Assembly (NCBI RefSeq): GCF_044904675.1
Contig: NZ_JADIKJ010000006.1
Span: 1 to 64,000, forward strand
DNA: 64,000 nucleotides
Origin: Dyella_B jejuensis
Lineage (GTDB): Bacteria > Pseudomonadota > Gammaproteobacteria > Xanthomonadales > Rhodanobacteraceae
Reading direction: 5' to 3'
A program made the translations under genes and the position numbers. The notes under the pieces were generated by a model. That model was not told where the DNA came from. It ran no database searches and worked only from the letters and a program-made list of their open reading frames with translations. Numbering within the stretch: the stretch's first letter is position 1; every line of letters starts with the position of its first letter. This document shows, one piece after another, positions 8,841 through 17,237 of this stretch.

Positions 8841-9187
8841 GACCAATCAGGATTTAAAGTCGAATCAGCGCTGATCTTAACTAACTCCAACTCCAATACT
8901 CTTCTATTGGGATCCGAATATAAATAAACCATGATCCTGGACCCGTCCTTATCCATGGCGACCCCTTCTACAGGAAATTTGTCCTCACCCCGAAACGTGT
9001 CCTGACCACAAGGATGGGGACGGTCGTATCCGTCTATATGGAATATAAGACAGCCCCCGTCTGGTGATATCAACTCCACGTGGCAATGCTCCAAATCTCG
9101 TAGCAACTGCTCTCTTTGGGATGCATCACCAACTACTCTGGCCATTGCTAAAACAGCGCTTCTCTCTGTAGCTTTTAGTTCTCGCAT
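8822..9187 (-). CDS. DUF6984-like small protein, possible orphan immunity gene
   Basis: A 121-residue soluble protein without signal peptide. It begins MRELKATERSAVLAMARVV and continues through a glycine-containing beta-rich middle (SPDGGCLIFHIDG) to RRVLELELVKI. This pattern resembles the DUF6984 family (recalled from family architecture, not searched), whose members often sit next to toxin genes. It is AT-rich relative to the chromosome. The stop codon lies in or beside the right end of the IS30 element, so the C-terminus may have been altered by insertion. No intact partner toxin is adjacent, so an immunity role is inference. Confidence 0.5.
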   Translation of the reverse strand: MRELKATERSAVLAMARVVGDASQREQLLRDLEHCHVELISPDGGCLIFHIDGYDRPHPCGQDTFRGEDKFPVEGVAMDKDGSRIMVYLYSDPNRRVLELELVKISADSTLNPDWSTFELT

Positions 9188-9505
9188 AGATCACTACTTC
9201 ACCGGATAAATGGTTCCAGTATTAATTTTCCGCTTGGCAGGTGATAGACGTCGTGTTGAATTCCACGTCATCAACTACCATTCGCCTTGAAATATTCCCT
9301 ATTTCGGCACCTTTGCCTGAACCGGCCATCATTGCCCACCATGGACGGCGCCTTGATCAGTGCTGGAGGAACTTTCGCGGATGCTGTCCGCCGAGAAGTG
9401 GTTATCGCCGGCCAGGTCGTCGAGCCGACGTCTTTAGCATCGTTCGGGCAGAATCGCTGCGCAATCCATCCGTCGAACAGTTGGTCCAGGCTGATGGTTC
9501 CTGGG
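9188..9505. other. Accessory junction holding repeat copy B
   Basis: About 320 bases between the DUF6984-like gene and the hybrid kinase. The left part, up to about 9330, is AT-rich. On the minus strand it contains a 35-codon frame (ATG near 9333) ending before the DUF6984-like ATG, with no recognisable domain. The right part returns to chromosomal composition after the 56-bp repeat. This looks like the boundary between the rhs island and core chromosome. Confidence 0.5.
9336..9391 (+). repeat. 56-bp direct repeat, copy B
   Basis: Second copy of the sequence at 7466-7521, same orientation, about three mismatches, with the same internal GGAC/GTCC inverted pair. It continues into CGAGAAGTGG, which also ends the short third match at 7884-7901. 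The arrangement suggests that the DNA between the copies was inserted into, or duplicated from, one ancestral site. Confidence 0.75.
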
Positions 9506-11167
9506 CTAATCCTTTTTACTGCCCCGCAACGCCTCGCGCACCGCATGCAGCAGGGCCTTGGTGCCGACCGGCTTGTTCAAGCGGCGGACCCGGCTGCCGG
9601 GCACCTGGAACAGCTCGGAATTGGGCGGGTCGTCGGCACGGCACAGCACCAATACGCCGTGGTGATACCCGTATTGGGTGAGCGCCGCCAGGGTGCGCTC
9701 GCTGGTGAACAGGCTCATGTCCGCATCCATCACTACCAGGTCAGGCAGGCCGCAGGCTTCGATCCATTGCAGTGCGGCGGTGCCGCTCTGGCTACCGTGG
9801 ACTTCATAGCCCCAGGCATCCAGCGTATCGCTCAACAGCGTGAGCTGGCCGGCCTCTTCCACTACCAGCAAGACATGTTCGGCATTGCCGTGCAGGCTGG
9901 TGTCGCCATCGACCAGGGTAGACGCTTCGATGGCCGGACGTGCCAATGGGATGTACAGGTCGAAGCAAGTGCCTTCGCCGAGGATGGTATCCATGCGCAT
10001 CGCGCCGCCATGGCTGTAGACGATGCGGCGGCAGGAAAGCAGGCCAAGGCCGGTGCCGCCTTCCTTGGTGGTGAAGAACGGCTCAAACAGCCGCTTGCGC
10101 ACCTCGTCGGTCATGCCCTGGCCGCTATCGGTGACCGACAGGCGCACGTATTCGCCGGGCTGGGCGTCTTCGTGCTCGAGGAAGAACTCGGCGTCGAGCA
10201 GCGACTTGGAGGTCACCACGCGCAGGATGCCGCCGCTGGGCATCGCCTGGATGGCATTGAGGCACAGGTTGAGCAGGCACTGCTGCAATTCGGTGTGGTT
10301 GCCCTCGAAGGTGAGCTGCGGATCGGACACCTCGATGTCCAGCGTGATGCCGCGTGGCACGCTCCCCTGCAGCAGCAGCGACAACGCATCGATCAGCGCC
10401 TGCACTTTCACCTGTTCGGCGCGGTGCGCGCCGCGCGCGAACGACAGCATGGATTGCACCATTTCCAGGCCGCGCCGGCCGCAGTCGCGCACCAATTCGC
10501 CAAGCCGGGCCAGGCGCGGATCGTGCTGGTAATCCTGCAGGCTGTCGCCGGCCAGCAGCAGCGGCTGCAGCAGGTTGCGCAAATCGTGGCTCAGGCCGCC
10601 GGCGAGCATGGCCAGGCTCTCGAAACGCTGGATGCGGATCAATTCGGCTTCGGCGCGCGCCCGTGCGCGCTGCTCTTCCGACTCGCGCATGGCACGGCGC
10701 ACCGCGCTCGCCAGCCGCGCCGGGTTCTGCTTGAGGATGTAGTCGGTCGCGCCTTCGCGCAGCGCTGCAATGGCGGCTTCTTCGCCAAGCGTGGCCGAGA
10801 CGTAGATGAAGGGGATGTCCATGCTGTGCTCGCGCAGCAGCTGCAACGCGCGCTGCCCGGAAAAGCCAGGCATGCTCAGGTCGGACAGCACGATATGCGG
10901 CCGGAACTGCTCCAGCGTCTGGACGAAGGCCGGCTCGTCATCGACCAGGCGCACGTCATAGTCGATGCCGTCGGCTTGCAACTCGGTGAGGACCAGCTCC
11001 GCATCGAGCGGGCTGTCTTCCACTTGCAAGACACGTATGCGCGGCAGCGATCGCGGTTGGTTGGCCTTGTCCAGCATCCCCAGGGTTCCGAAGTCAGCCC
11101 TGTCATCATATTTCAATGCGGCCGCGGCGGGGGGCGTGCCGGACAGCTTGCCGAGGTCGCGCCTCAT
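9506..11167 (-). CDS. Hybrid histidine kinase with N- and C-terminal receiver domains
   Basis: 553 residues without membrane segments, so cytoplasmic. Order: receiver domain (about 44-160; phosphoacceptor Asp96 in LSDLSMPG; Lys in DYILKQN); a dimerisation helix with the H-box GGLSHDLRN (His194); an HATPase domain with N-box LLNLCLNAIQAM and G-boxes DSGQGMTD and GGTGLGL (to about 405); and a C-terminal receiver (about 425-545, Asp in VVMDADMS). It starts at 11167, overlapping the stop of the upstream receiver gene by four bases. It may take phosphate from the upstream kinase or receiver and pass it on to an unlinked regulator. The signal is unknown, and no DNA-binding output domain is encoded in this operon. 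Confidence 0.9.
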   Translation of the reverse strand: MRRDLGKLSGTPPAAAALKYDDRADFGTLGMLDKANQPRSLPRIRVLQVEDSPLDAELVLTELQADGIDYDVRLVDDEPAFVQTLEQFRPHIVLSDLSMPGFSGQRALQLLREHSMDIPFIYVSATLGEEAAIAALREGATDYILKQNPARLASAVRRAMRESEEQRARARAEAELIRIQRFESLAMLAGGLSHDLRNLLQPLLLAGDSLQDYQHDPRLARLGELVRDCGRRGLEMVQSMLSFARGAHRAEQVKVQALIDALSLLLQGSVPRGITLDIEVSDPQLTFEGNHTELQQCLLNLCLNAIQAMPSGGILRVVTSKSLLDAEFFLEHEDAQPGEYVRLSVTDSGQGMTDEVRKRLFEPFFTTKEGGTGLGLLSCRRIVYSHGGAMRMDTILGEGTCFDLYIPLARPAIEASTLVDGDTSLHGNAEHVLLVVEEAGQLTLLSDTLDAWGYEVHGSQSGTAALQWIEACGLPDLVVMDADMSLFTSERTLAALTQYGYHHGVLVLCRADDPPNSELFQVPGSRVRRLNKPVGTKALLHAVREALRGSKKD

Positions 11168-11610
11168 TCCTGCTCCGGCGCCTGGTTGAGCAAGGCCCAG
11201 AACTGGCCCAGGGTGCGCACCGCCTGGAAAAACTGGCCGACATCGACGGGTTTGATGACGTAGGCGTTCACGCCCAGGTCCCAGCTGCGGGCGAGATCGC
11301 TTTCCTCGCGCGAGGACGACAGGATCACCACCGGGGTACGCCGGAACCGTTCGTCCCCGCGCATCTGCCGCAGCACGTCCAGCCCGTTCATGCGCGGCAT
11401 CTTGATGTCGAGCAGCACCACCGCCGGATCGTCAGCCGGCCGATTGGCGAACGGGCCGCGGGCGTACAGCCAGTCCAGGCAATCCACGCCGTCCTCGACA
11501 TGCACGACCGGATTGACCAGATGGGCTTCGCGCAGCGCGTCCATGGTCATTTCGGCGTCAAACGGGCTATCTTCGACCAGCAGGATGGTGCGCAGGGGAT
11601 CGTAGGTCAT
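11164..11610 (-). CDS. Single-domain response regulator, Rcp1-like
   Basis: 148 residues, a receiver domain only: acidic pocket LVEDSPFD near residues 11-18, phosphoacceptor Asp68 in VVLLDIKMPRMNG, and conserved Lys in NAYVIKPVD. The insert between strands 2 and 3 (DWLYARGPFANRPADDP) is typical of the Rcp1/CheY-like regulators that partner phytochrome-type kinases. Both ends overlap its neighbours by four bases (ATGA), so the three genes are translationally coupled. It has no output domain and probably acts as a phosphate shuttle or a protein-protein switch. Confidence 0.9.
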   Translation of the reverse strand: MTYDPLRTILLVEDSPFDAEMTMDALREAHLVNPVVHVEDGVDCLDWLYARGPFANRPADDPAVVLLDIKMPRMNGLDVLRQMRGDERFRRTPVVILSSSREESDLARSWDLGVNAYVIKPVDVGQFFQAVRTLGQFWALLNQAPEQE

Positions 11611-13409
11611 GTCGGTTCGCCGGATGAGGGCGGATCGATGGCCGATAGCGTGAAATGAAAGCGTGCGCCGTGTCCCGGCTGCCCTTCCGCCCGCACGTGG
11701 CCACCGTGCCGCATCACGATGCGCCGCACGTTGGCCAGGCCAATACCGTTGCCGGGGAATTCGCTGGCCTTGTGCAGCCGCTGGAATACACCAAAGAGCT
11801 TGTCGAGGTAACGCATATCGAAGCCCGCGCCGTCGTCGGCCACGGTAAATTCGTAATCGCCTGCTGCATCTTGCCGCACGGATACGTCGATATGTGCAAC
11901 CTCGCGCTGGCCGGTGTATTTCACGGCGTTGCCGATCAGGTTCTGCCATACCGTGCGCAGCATGTTTTCGTCGCCGACCACGATCGGCAGCGGCTCGATG
12001 GTCCAGATAATGCGGCGCTCGGGCACTTCCGATTCGGCCAGCATGCAGACTTCCTGCACCAAGGCGCGCATGTCCACCGCCTGCAGGCGCAGCGCGCCAC
12101 GTCCCAGGCGCGAGAACACCAACAGGTCTTCGATCAGCTGCGCCATGCGGTGCGACGCATCGCGGATCACCCCCAGGTAGTGACGCGCGGTGTCATCGAT
12201 CTGCTCGCCCAGGTGGGTTTCGAGCTTCTGCGCGAAGGCGGTGATGTGCCGCAACGGCGCGCGCAAGTCGTGCGAGACGGAGTAGCTGAAAGCTTCCAGT
12301 TCGCGATTGACGTCGGAAATCTGCGCCACCTTGCCTTCCAGCTGGTGATTGAGCTCCTTCACCTGCTGTTCGACCATGGCCCGCGCGGTCACGTCGCTGA
12401 CGGTCAGCAGCAGCGCGGGATCTTCGCTATCCGGTTGCTGCAGGCGGCGCGCGTTGATCACGACGTGGCGCTCCGCGCCGTCGACGGTGCGCTGGGTCAA
12501 CTCGAAATCCCACAGCTCGCGGTCACGTAGCAGTACATCTTGCAGGCGCTGCTGCAGCACTTCGTCGGCCCATGCGCCCTGGCCGATGTCGTCCAGGTAG
12601 TCGGCGCGGCTCTCCTCGGGCACTCCGTACAGTTCGCTGAAAGCGGTATTCACCAGCAGGGTGCGCAGATGATCGTCGAGCAAGGCGATCGGTTCGCGTA
12701 CCGCCTGCAAGATCATCTGCGAACGCTGCACCGCCTGGCGCTCGCGTATTTCGGCCCGCAGGCGGCGGCCGATCTGCCGCTCGGACACGATCACCACGAT
12801 CATCAGCATCAGCAATTGCGCGGCGGCGGTAAGCGTCAGCACCAGGCGGCTATCGTCCGACTGCCTGGTGGCGTCTTCGCGGCGCGCCAGCAGCGTTTGC
12901 TGGGCGCTGGCGGCGATCTTGTTGGCGATCTCGTCCACGCGGAACAGGCTGCCGGCATCGCGCAGGGCCTGCTCGGCGCCCGCCTGGTCATGCTGCAAGT
13001 AGCGTTGCACGGCCTGGTTCAGCAACGCCAGGCGACCGTTCTCCACCGCACTCAACTGCTCCACCATTTCTTCCAGCGGCGGGTTGTCGGCCGCTGCGTG
13101 GCGCAATTCGTCCAGCAATCCGGGCACCGTCTTTTCGGCGCTTTGCGCCACGGCCTCGGCGTGGCCGTAGGGATCGTCCGCCAGCAAATGCTGGATCGCC
13201 GATTCGCTGTCATGGGTCTGGTCGGCAATGCGGTAGACCAGCGCCTGCACTTCGGCCGAGCGCGTCACTCGTTCGCCGGCAGCGAGGGAACGCCGCGACC
13301 CGCCGCGCGTGATCATGCACGGCAGCGCCACGATAACGACAACAGCAAGCAGCAGACCACCAGTACGCCAGCGCATGGCTGCTACATGTCGCATCCCCCT
13401 TCGGATCAT
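11607..13409 (-). CDS. Membrane-bound sensor histidine kinase with PAS domain
   Basis: 600 residues. Two membrane segments (about 15-32 and 188-209) enclose a helical periplasmic sensor of about 150 residues, resembling CHASE3-type four-helix sensors. A PAS domain (about 225-345), a HisKA domain with EAFSYSVSHDLRAPL (His380), and an HATPase domain (about 485-595; N-box in QNLIGNAVKYT, G-box GNGIGLANVRRIV) follow. The kinase core is of the kind joined to phytochromes, but no chromophore domain is present. First gene of a three-gene relay. Near-upstream alternative starts (residues 6 and 12) cannot be excluded. Confidence 0.9.
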   Translation of the reverse strand: MIRRGMRHVAAMRWRTGGLLLAVVVIVALPCMITRGGSRRSLAAGERVTRSAEVQALVYRIADQTHDSESAIQHLLADDPYGHAEAVAQSAEKTVPGLLDELRHAAADNPPLEEMVEQLSAVENGRLALLNQAVQRYLQHDQAGAEQALRDAGSLFRVDEIANKIAASAQQTLLARREDATRQSDDSRLVLTLTAAAQLLMLMIVVIVSERQIGRRLRAEIRERQAVQRSQMILQAVREPIALLDDHLRTLLVNTAFSELYGVPEESRADYLDDIGQGAWADEVLQQRLQDVLLRDRELWDFELTQRTVDGAERHVVINARRLQQPDSEDPALLLTVSDVTARAMVEQQVKELNHQLEGKVAQISDVNRELEAFSYSVSHDLRAPLRHITAFAQKLETHLGEQIDDTARHYLGVIRDASHRMAQLIEDLLVFSRLGRGALRLQAVDMRALVQEVCMLAESEVPERRIIWTIEPLPIVVGDENMLRTVWQNLIGNAVKYTGQREVAHIDVSVRQDAAGDYEFTVADDGAGFDMRYLDKLFGVFQRLHKASEFPGNGIGLANVRRIVMRHGGHVRAEGQPGHGARFHFTLSAIDPPSSGEPT

Positions 13410-13690
13410 CGACCGCCCTTGATCGGTATGCGCTTACGGCATGATGCATGCATTCTGCGCATGTTTGCAGCCACTGACTAGTGCGGCACGCAAGTGATCT
13501 CTTTCGCCCCCTGTAGCGGGGGCTGGCTGCAAGTAGCGGGCGGAAAATTCTTATAGTGACGTGCTCCTTTCCTTTCCGGGCGCCGGCGAACTGGCCGGCG
13601 CGGCACGCCGGCCCTGGATGCAGGCTTGCATCGCCCGGCGCATCCCACGCCTGCAATCCAGGCAGGCGCAGGCTTGTCGTCCTGGCAAGG

Positions 13691-16021
13691 TCAGCGCGAG
13701 TAGGCGCTCATCGCCGCCGGCCGCGCCGAGATGGCCGTGCCCCAGTGCTTGTTCGGCTGCGCCTGCATGGTGAAGTGCAATTCGCCGCCGGCGAGAATGT
13801 CGGCGTGCTTGAGGTATACGCGCTCCAGCGGCTTGCCGTTGAGAGTGACCGCGCCGACATAAGGGTGCGCACCATCCAGCGGTGACGCGGTGATGGTGAA
13901 GGTGTGCCCATTGCCAAGGTGGATCGCCGCACGCGGCACGAATGGCCGGCCTATGGCGTATTCGTCGCTGGCCGGGGTGACTGGATAGAAGCCCAGCGCG
14001 GTAAAGATGTACCAGGCGGACATTTGCCCCAGATCGTCGTTGCCGATCAGGCCGGCCGGGCCCGGGCCGTATTCGTTATCCATGATCTGCTTGAGCCGCT
14101 GCTGGGTTTTCCACGGTTCGCCGGCATAGTCATACAGGTACGCGATGTGATGGCTGGGCTCGTTGCCGTGCGCGTACCAGCCGATCAGGCCGGTGATGTC
14201 TTCCACATTCTTGAAGATGGCCGGATCGACCTTGGCGTCGAACAATGCGTCGAGCTTGTGCGTGAAGGCCTGGTCGCCGCCCATCGCGGTAATCAGCCCG
14301 GCCACGTCCTGCGGCACGTACCAGGAGTATTGCCAGGCGTTGGCTTCGGTGTAGTCATCGCCGTAGCCGGCACTGGCCGGATCGAAAGGCACGCGGAACT
14401 GGCCGGTGCTCAGCCGTGCGCGCATGAAGCCGGTATTCGGATCCCATACGTTGCGCCAATTGCTGGCGCGCTTTTCGAACGTGGCATAGATGTCGTGCTT
14501 GCCCAGCGCCTTGGCCATCTGCGCGATGGCCCAGTCGTCGTAGGCGTATTCCTGGGTCTTGGAGCCGCCTTCCACTTCCTTGTCGATCGGCACGTAGCCG
14601 AGCTTCATGTAATCGGCCAGGTCGCCGTAATCGCCGTAGGTGGCGGTGGAGACCATCGCTTTCATCGCCGCGTCGGCGTCGAAACCGCGAATGCCCTTGA
14701 TATACGCATCGGCGATGATCGCCACCGCGTGGTAGCCGGTCATGCACCAGGTTTCCAGGCCCTGGTAGGCCCATACCGGCAGCATGCCGAACGGGCTGGC
14801 CTGCTGCGCGGCAATCATCGAACGCACGAACGCGGTGACGTGATTGGGGTGCAGCAGGATCAACAGCGGCTGCTGGGCGCGATAGACGTCCCACATCGAC
14901 CAACTGGAATAGAAATCGAAGCCTTCCGCCTTGTGCACCTGATGATCCGGCCCGCGATATTCGCCGTTGACGTCCATGCTCAGGTTCGGCGCGATCATCG
15001 CGTGGTACAGCGCGGTGTAGAACTGCGTGCGCAGGGTTTGCGAGCCTTCGACGTCGATCGGCGACAGCGCCCTGTTCCAGGCCGCGGCGGCAGCACTGCG
15101 CTGCGCATCGAAATTCCAGCCCTCCCCGTCCTGGTCCAGATTGGCGACGGCATTGGCTTGGCTCACCGGCGAGATCGCCACCTTCACCAGCAACGGCTGC
15201 GTCAATGCGCCGAAATCGAACACGCCGACCAGCGCGCGGCCGTTCTGCGCGTTGGCATCCTCCGGCTGGTTGCCCGGTCCCTTGAAACCCTTGTAGGCCA
15301 CGTCGGTTTCGCGGTTGTACAGCTCGCGCGAACGCAACGGCTGATTGAAGCGCATCGCAAAGCACAGCTCGCGTCCGGGCGCCCAGCCGCGCGTGGTGCG
15401 GCAACCGGTGACCGTGCCATCGGCCTGTACCTGCAGGTTCGACCACAGCACTTTGCCCGGATAGTCGTAAATGCTCGGGCGCAGGTCGAGCAGCAGGTGC
15501 GCGGGCTTGCCGACCGGAAAAGTGTAGCGATGCCAGCCCACGCGACGGCTGGCGGTGAGTTCGGCGCGCACGCTGTAGTCGCTGAGCGTGACCGCGTAAT
15601 AGCCCGGATGCTCCACTTCGGTGGCATGGTCGAAGCGCGAGCGGTAGCCGCTGCCGGGAATCTTTTCATCGCCCGGATCGAGCTTCACGTCGCCGGCGAT
15701 CGGCATCACCAGTACGTCGCCCAGGTCCGAATGCCCGGAGCCGGAAAAATGCGTGTGGGAAAAGCCCATGATGGTGGGGTCGCCGTACTGGTACCCGGCA
15801 GCCCATTTGTAGGCGTGCTTGAAATCGGGCATGGCAGTATCCGGCGACAGCTGGATCATGCCGAACGGCACCGTCGCGCCGGGGAAAACATGCCCATCGC
15901 CGCCCGTACCTATGCGAGGATCGACATCCGCCGCGTGTTGCCCGGCGCGGGCCGTGGTCAAGCCACCGAGCGACGCCATCAACAGTACGGCCAGGCAGGA
16001 ACAAGTCAGGCGATGGTCCAT
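13691..16021 (-). CDS. GH92 family exo-alpha-mannosidase, exported
   Basis: 776 residues with a signal peptide (cleavage near ARAGQ, about residue 26). The family is recognised from the N-terminal PRIGTGGDGHVFPGATVPFG, the middle FYSSWSMWDVYRAQQPL, and the C-terminal WYAHGNEPSHHIAYLYDYAG and GNDDLGQMSAWYIF. These include the Glu and Asp residues used by GH92 calcium-dependent inverting alpha-mannosidases, which release mannose from N-glycans or yeast mannan. It is probably periplasmic. It is transcribed divergently from a LacI-type regulator. A TTTGGA-nCGn-TCYAAA operator lies 22 bases upstream of its start. About 280 bases separate it from the kinase operon; they hold only a GC hairpin near 13506-13523. 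Confidence 0.93.
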   Translation of the reverse strand: MDHRLTCSCLAVLLMASLGGLTTARAGQHAADVDPRIGTGGDGHVFPGATVPFGMIQLSPDTAMPDFKHAYKWAAGYQYGDPTIMGFSHTHFSGSGHSDLGDVLVMPIAGDVKLDPGDEKIPGSGYRSRFDHATEVEHPGYYAVTLSDYSVRAELTASRRVGWHRYTFPVGKPAHLLLDLRPSIYDYPGKVLWSNLQVQADGTVTGCRTTRGWAPGRELCFAMRFNQPLRSRELYNRETDVAYKGFKGPGNQPEDANAQNGRALVGVFDFGALTQPLLVKVAISPVSQANAVANLDQDGEGWNFDAQRSAAAAAWNRALSPIDVEGSQTLRTQFYTALYHAMIAPNLSMDVNGEYRGPDHQVHKAEGFDFYSSWSMWDVYRAQQPLLILLHPNHVTAFVRSMIAAQQASPFGMLPVWAYQGLETWCMTGYHAVAIIADAYIKGIRGFDADAAMKAMVSTATYGDYGDLADYMKLGYVPIDKEVEGGSKTQEYAYDDWAIAQMAKALGKHDIYATFEKRASNWRNVWDPNTGFMRARLSTGQFRVPFDPASAGYGDDYTEANAWQYSWYVPQDVAGLITAMGGDQAFTHKLDALFDAKVDPAIFKNVEDITGLIGWYAHGNEPSHHIAYLYDYAGEPWKTQQRLKQIMDNEYGPGPAGLIGNDDLGQMSAWYIFTALGFYPVTPASDEYAIGRPFVPRAAIHLGNGHTFTITASPLDGAHPYVGAVTLNGKPLERVYLKHADILAGGELHFTMQAQPNKHWGTAISARPAAMSAYSR

Positions 16022-16043
16022 GGTAAACAGTCCGGAGAAGTGG

Positions 16044-16059
16044 TTTGGATCGTTCTAAA
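16044..16059. promoter_or_regulatory. LacI-type operator upstream of GH92 gene
   Basis: TTTGGATCGTTCTAAA is an imperfect palindrome with the central CG usual for LacI-family operators. It matches the site at 16134-16149 at 15 of 16 positions. It lies 22 bases before the mannosidase start codon, where binding would block its promoter. The presumed ligand protein is the LacI regulator encoded next door. Confidence 0.7.
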
Positions 16060-16133
16060 TGGCGCAAGCTAACATCGACGCAACATCTTCGCATGTTGCA
16101 CTGCGTGATCATGAATTTGCCGGTTCGGGTAAA

Positions 16134-16149
16134 TTTGGATCGTTCCAAA
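16134..16149. promoter_or_regulatory. LacI-type operator upstream of lacI-family regulator
   Basis: TTTGGATCGTTCCAAA, with half-sites TTTGGA and TCCAAA around a central CG. It ends 18 bases before the regulator's start codon. Its near-identical partner stands 90 bases away in front of the divergent mannosidase gene. The centre-to-centre distance would also allow a looped complex. This implies autoregulation and control of the transport and isomerase genes downstream if they are co-transcribed. Confidence 0.7.
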
Positions 16150-16167
16150 AGCAAGGATTCGGCATAA

Positions 16168-17217
16168 ATGGGGAACACACCGCCGGTCGGCCGCAAGGTC
16201 ACCCTCAGCGACATCGCCGCGGGCTGCGACGTCTCCCGGGCCACCGTGTCGCTGGTGCTGCGGGGCAGCCCGCTGGTCAACAAGCACACCCGCGCTCGCG
16301 TCGAAGAAGAGCTGCGGCGGCAAGGCTACGTCTACAACCGGGCGGCGGCCAACCTGCGCCGGCGTACCTCGTCGAGCATTGCGTTGGTCCTCAATGACCT
16401 GGCCAACCCGTTCTTTGCGGAGTTCGCCGCCGGGGTGGATGAAGTGTTGGGCAATACCGGCTACGTCACGCTGCTGGGCAGCACCGGCGAATCGACCGAA
16501 CGCGAACTGGCGGTGCTCGGCTCGCTGATGGAGCATGGGCCAGCCGGCATCATCCTGTCACCGGCCGAAGGCAGTGACGGCCAGCAGGTGCTCGCCGCGG
16601 TGGGATCACAGACGCCGTTGCTGCTGTTCAACCGTGAAGTGGGCGGTGACCTCGCCGCATGCGATCACTGGGACCGGCTGTTCCTCGACAACCAGCGCGG
16701 CGCACGCCTCGCCACCGAACACTTGATTGCGCAAGGCCATCGGCGCATCGCCTTCTACGGCGGTCACCTTGGCTCCAGTTCCTGCCAACAGCGGCGCGCC
16801 GGCTACCACGAGGCGATGAAGGCGGCAGGCCTATCGGTGGAAGCGAACTGGATGATCGAGTGCATGCCCAATCGCCTGGATGCGGTAGCGCAAAGCGAGC
16901 ACTTGTTCGCCGGGCGCGAAGCGCCAACGGCGGCGGCCTGCTACAACGATGCGGTGGCACTTGGCCTGATGCTGGGGCTGCACCAGCGCGGCCTGCAGCC
17001 GGGCCGCGATTTTGCCCTCACCGGTTTCGACGATATCGCCGAGGCGGCGGTCAGCGCCCCGCCGCTTACCACCCTGGCCGTAACCCCGCGCGCGCGCGGC
17101 CGGCAAGCCGCGGAGCTGATCCTGCAGCGCTTGCAGGAACCGTCCGCGCCACCCCGCCAAACCATCGTTCCGGTGCAATTGCTGGTCCGCGCCAGCAGCT
17201 GTCCGCCTCACGCCTGA
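16168..17217 (+). CDS. LacI-family transcriptional regulator of mannoside locus
   Basis: 349 residues. N-terminal helix-turn-helix and hinge (VTLSDIAAGCDVSRATVSLVL, about residues 11-31, then ANLRRRTSSSIALV), followed by a periplasmic-binding-protein-like sugar-sensing domain (ANPFFAEFAAG, GHRRIAFYGG, ALTGFDDIAEA). It heads a forward run with a transporter, sugar kinase and isomerase, and faces the GH92 gene. The paired operators beside its start make it the likely repressor. The inducer is probably mannose, a mannobiose or a downstream metabolite (inference). Confidence 0.92.
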   Translation: MGNTPPVGRKVTLSDIAAGCDVSRATVSLVLRGSPLVNKHTRARVEEELRRQGYVYNRAAANLRRRTSSSIALVLNDLANPFFAEFAAGVDEVLGNTGYVTLLGSTGESTERELAVLGSLMEHGPAGIILSPAEGSDGQQVLAAVGSQTPLLLFNREVGGDLAACDHWDRLFLDNQRGARLATEHLIAQGHRRIAFYGGHLGSSSCQQRRAGYHEAMKAAGLSVEANWMIECMPNRLDAVAQSEHLFAGREAPTAAACYNDAVALGLMLGLHQRGLQPGRDFALTGFDDIAEAAVSAPPLTTLAVTPRARGRQAAELILQRLQEPSAPPRQTIVPVQLLVRASSCPPHA

Positions 17218-17237
17218 TCATAAGGACATCCCACATC

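Noticed and set aside
9287..11263. A 658-codon plus-strand open frame opposite the hybrid kinase
   Set aside because: It mirrors the kinase in the high-GC antisense frame, is rich in Gln, His, Ala and Arg, and shows no family motif; the minus-strand protein has complete receiver and kinase motifs.
13506..13523. GC hairpin GCCCCC/GGGGGC upstream of the kinase operon as a terminator
   Set aside because: It lies between the starts and ends of genes transcribed the same way but has no T run and sits in the likely promoter region of the kinase operon.
13904..16072. A 722-codon plus-strand open frame opposite the GH92 gene
   Set aside because: Antisense shadow of a strongly supported GH92 enzyme; no domain, ribosome site or signal peptide.
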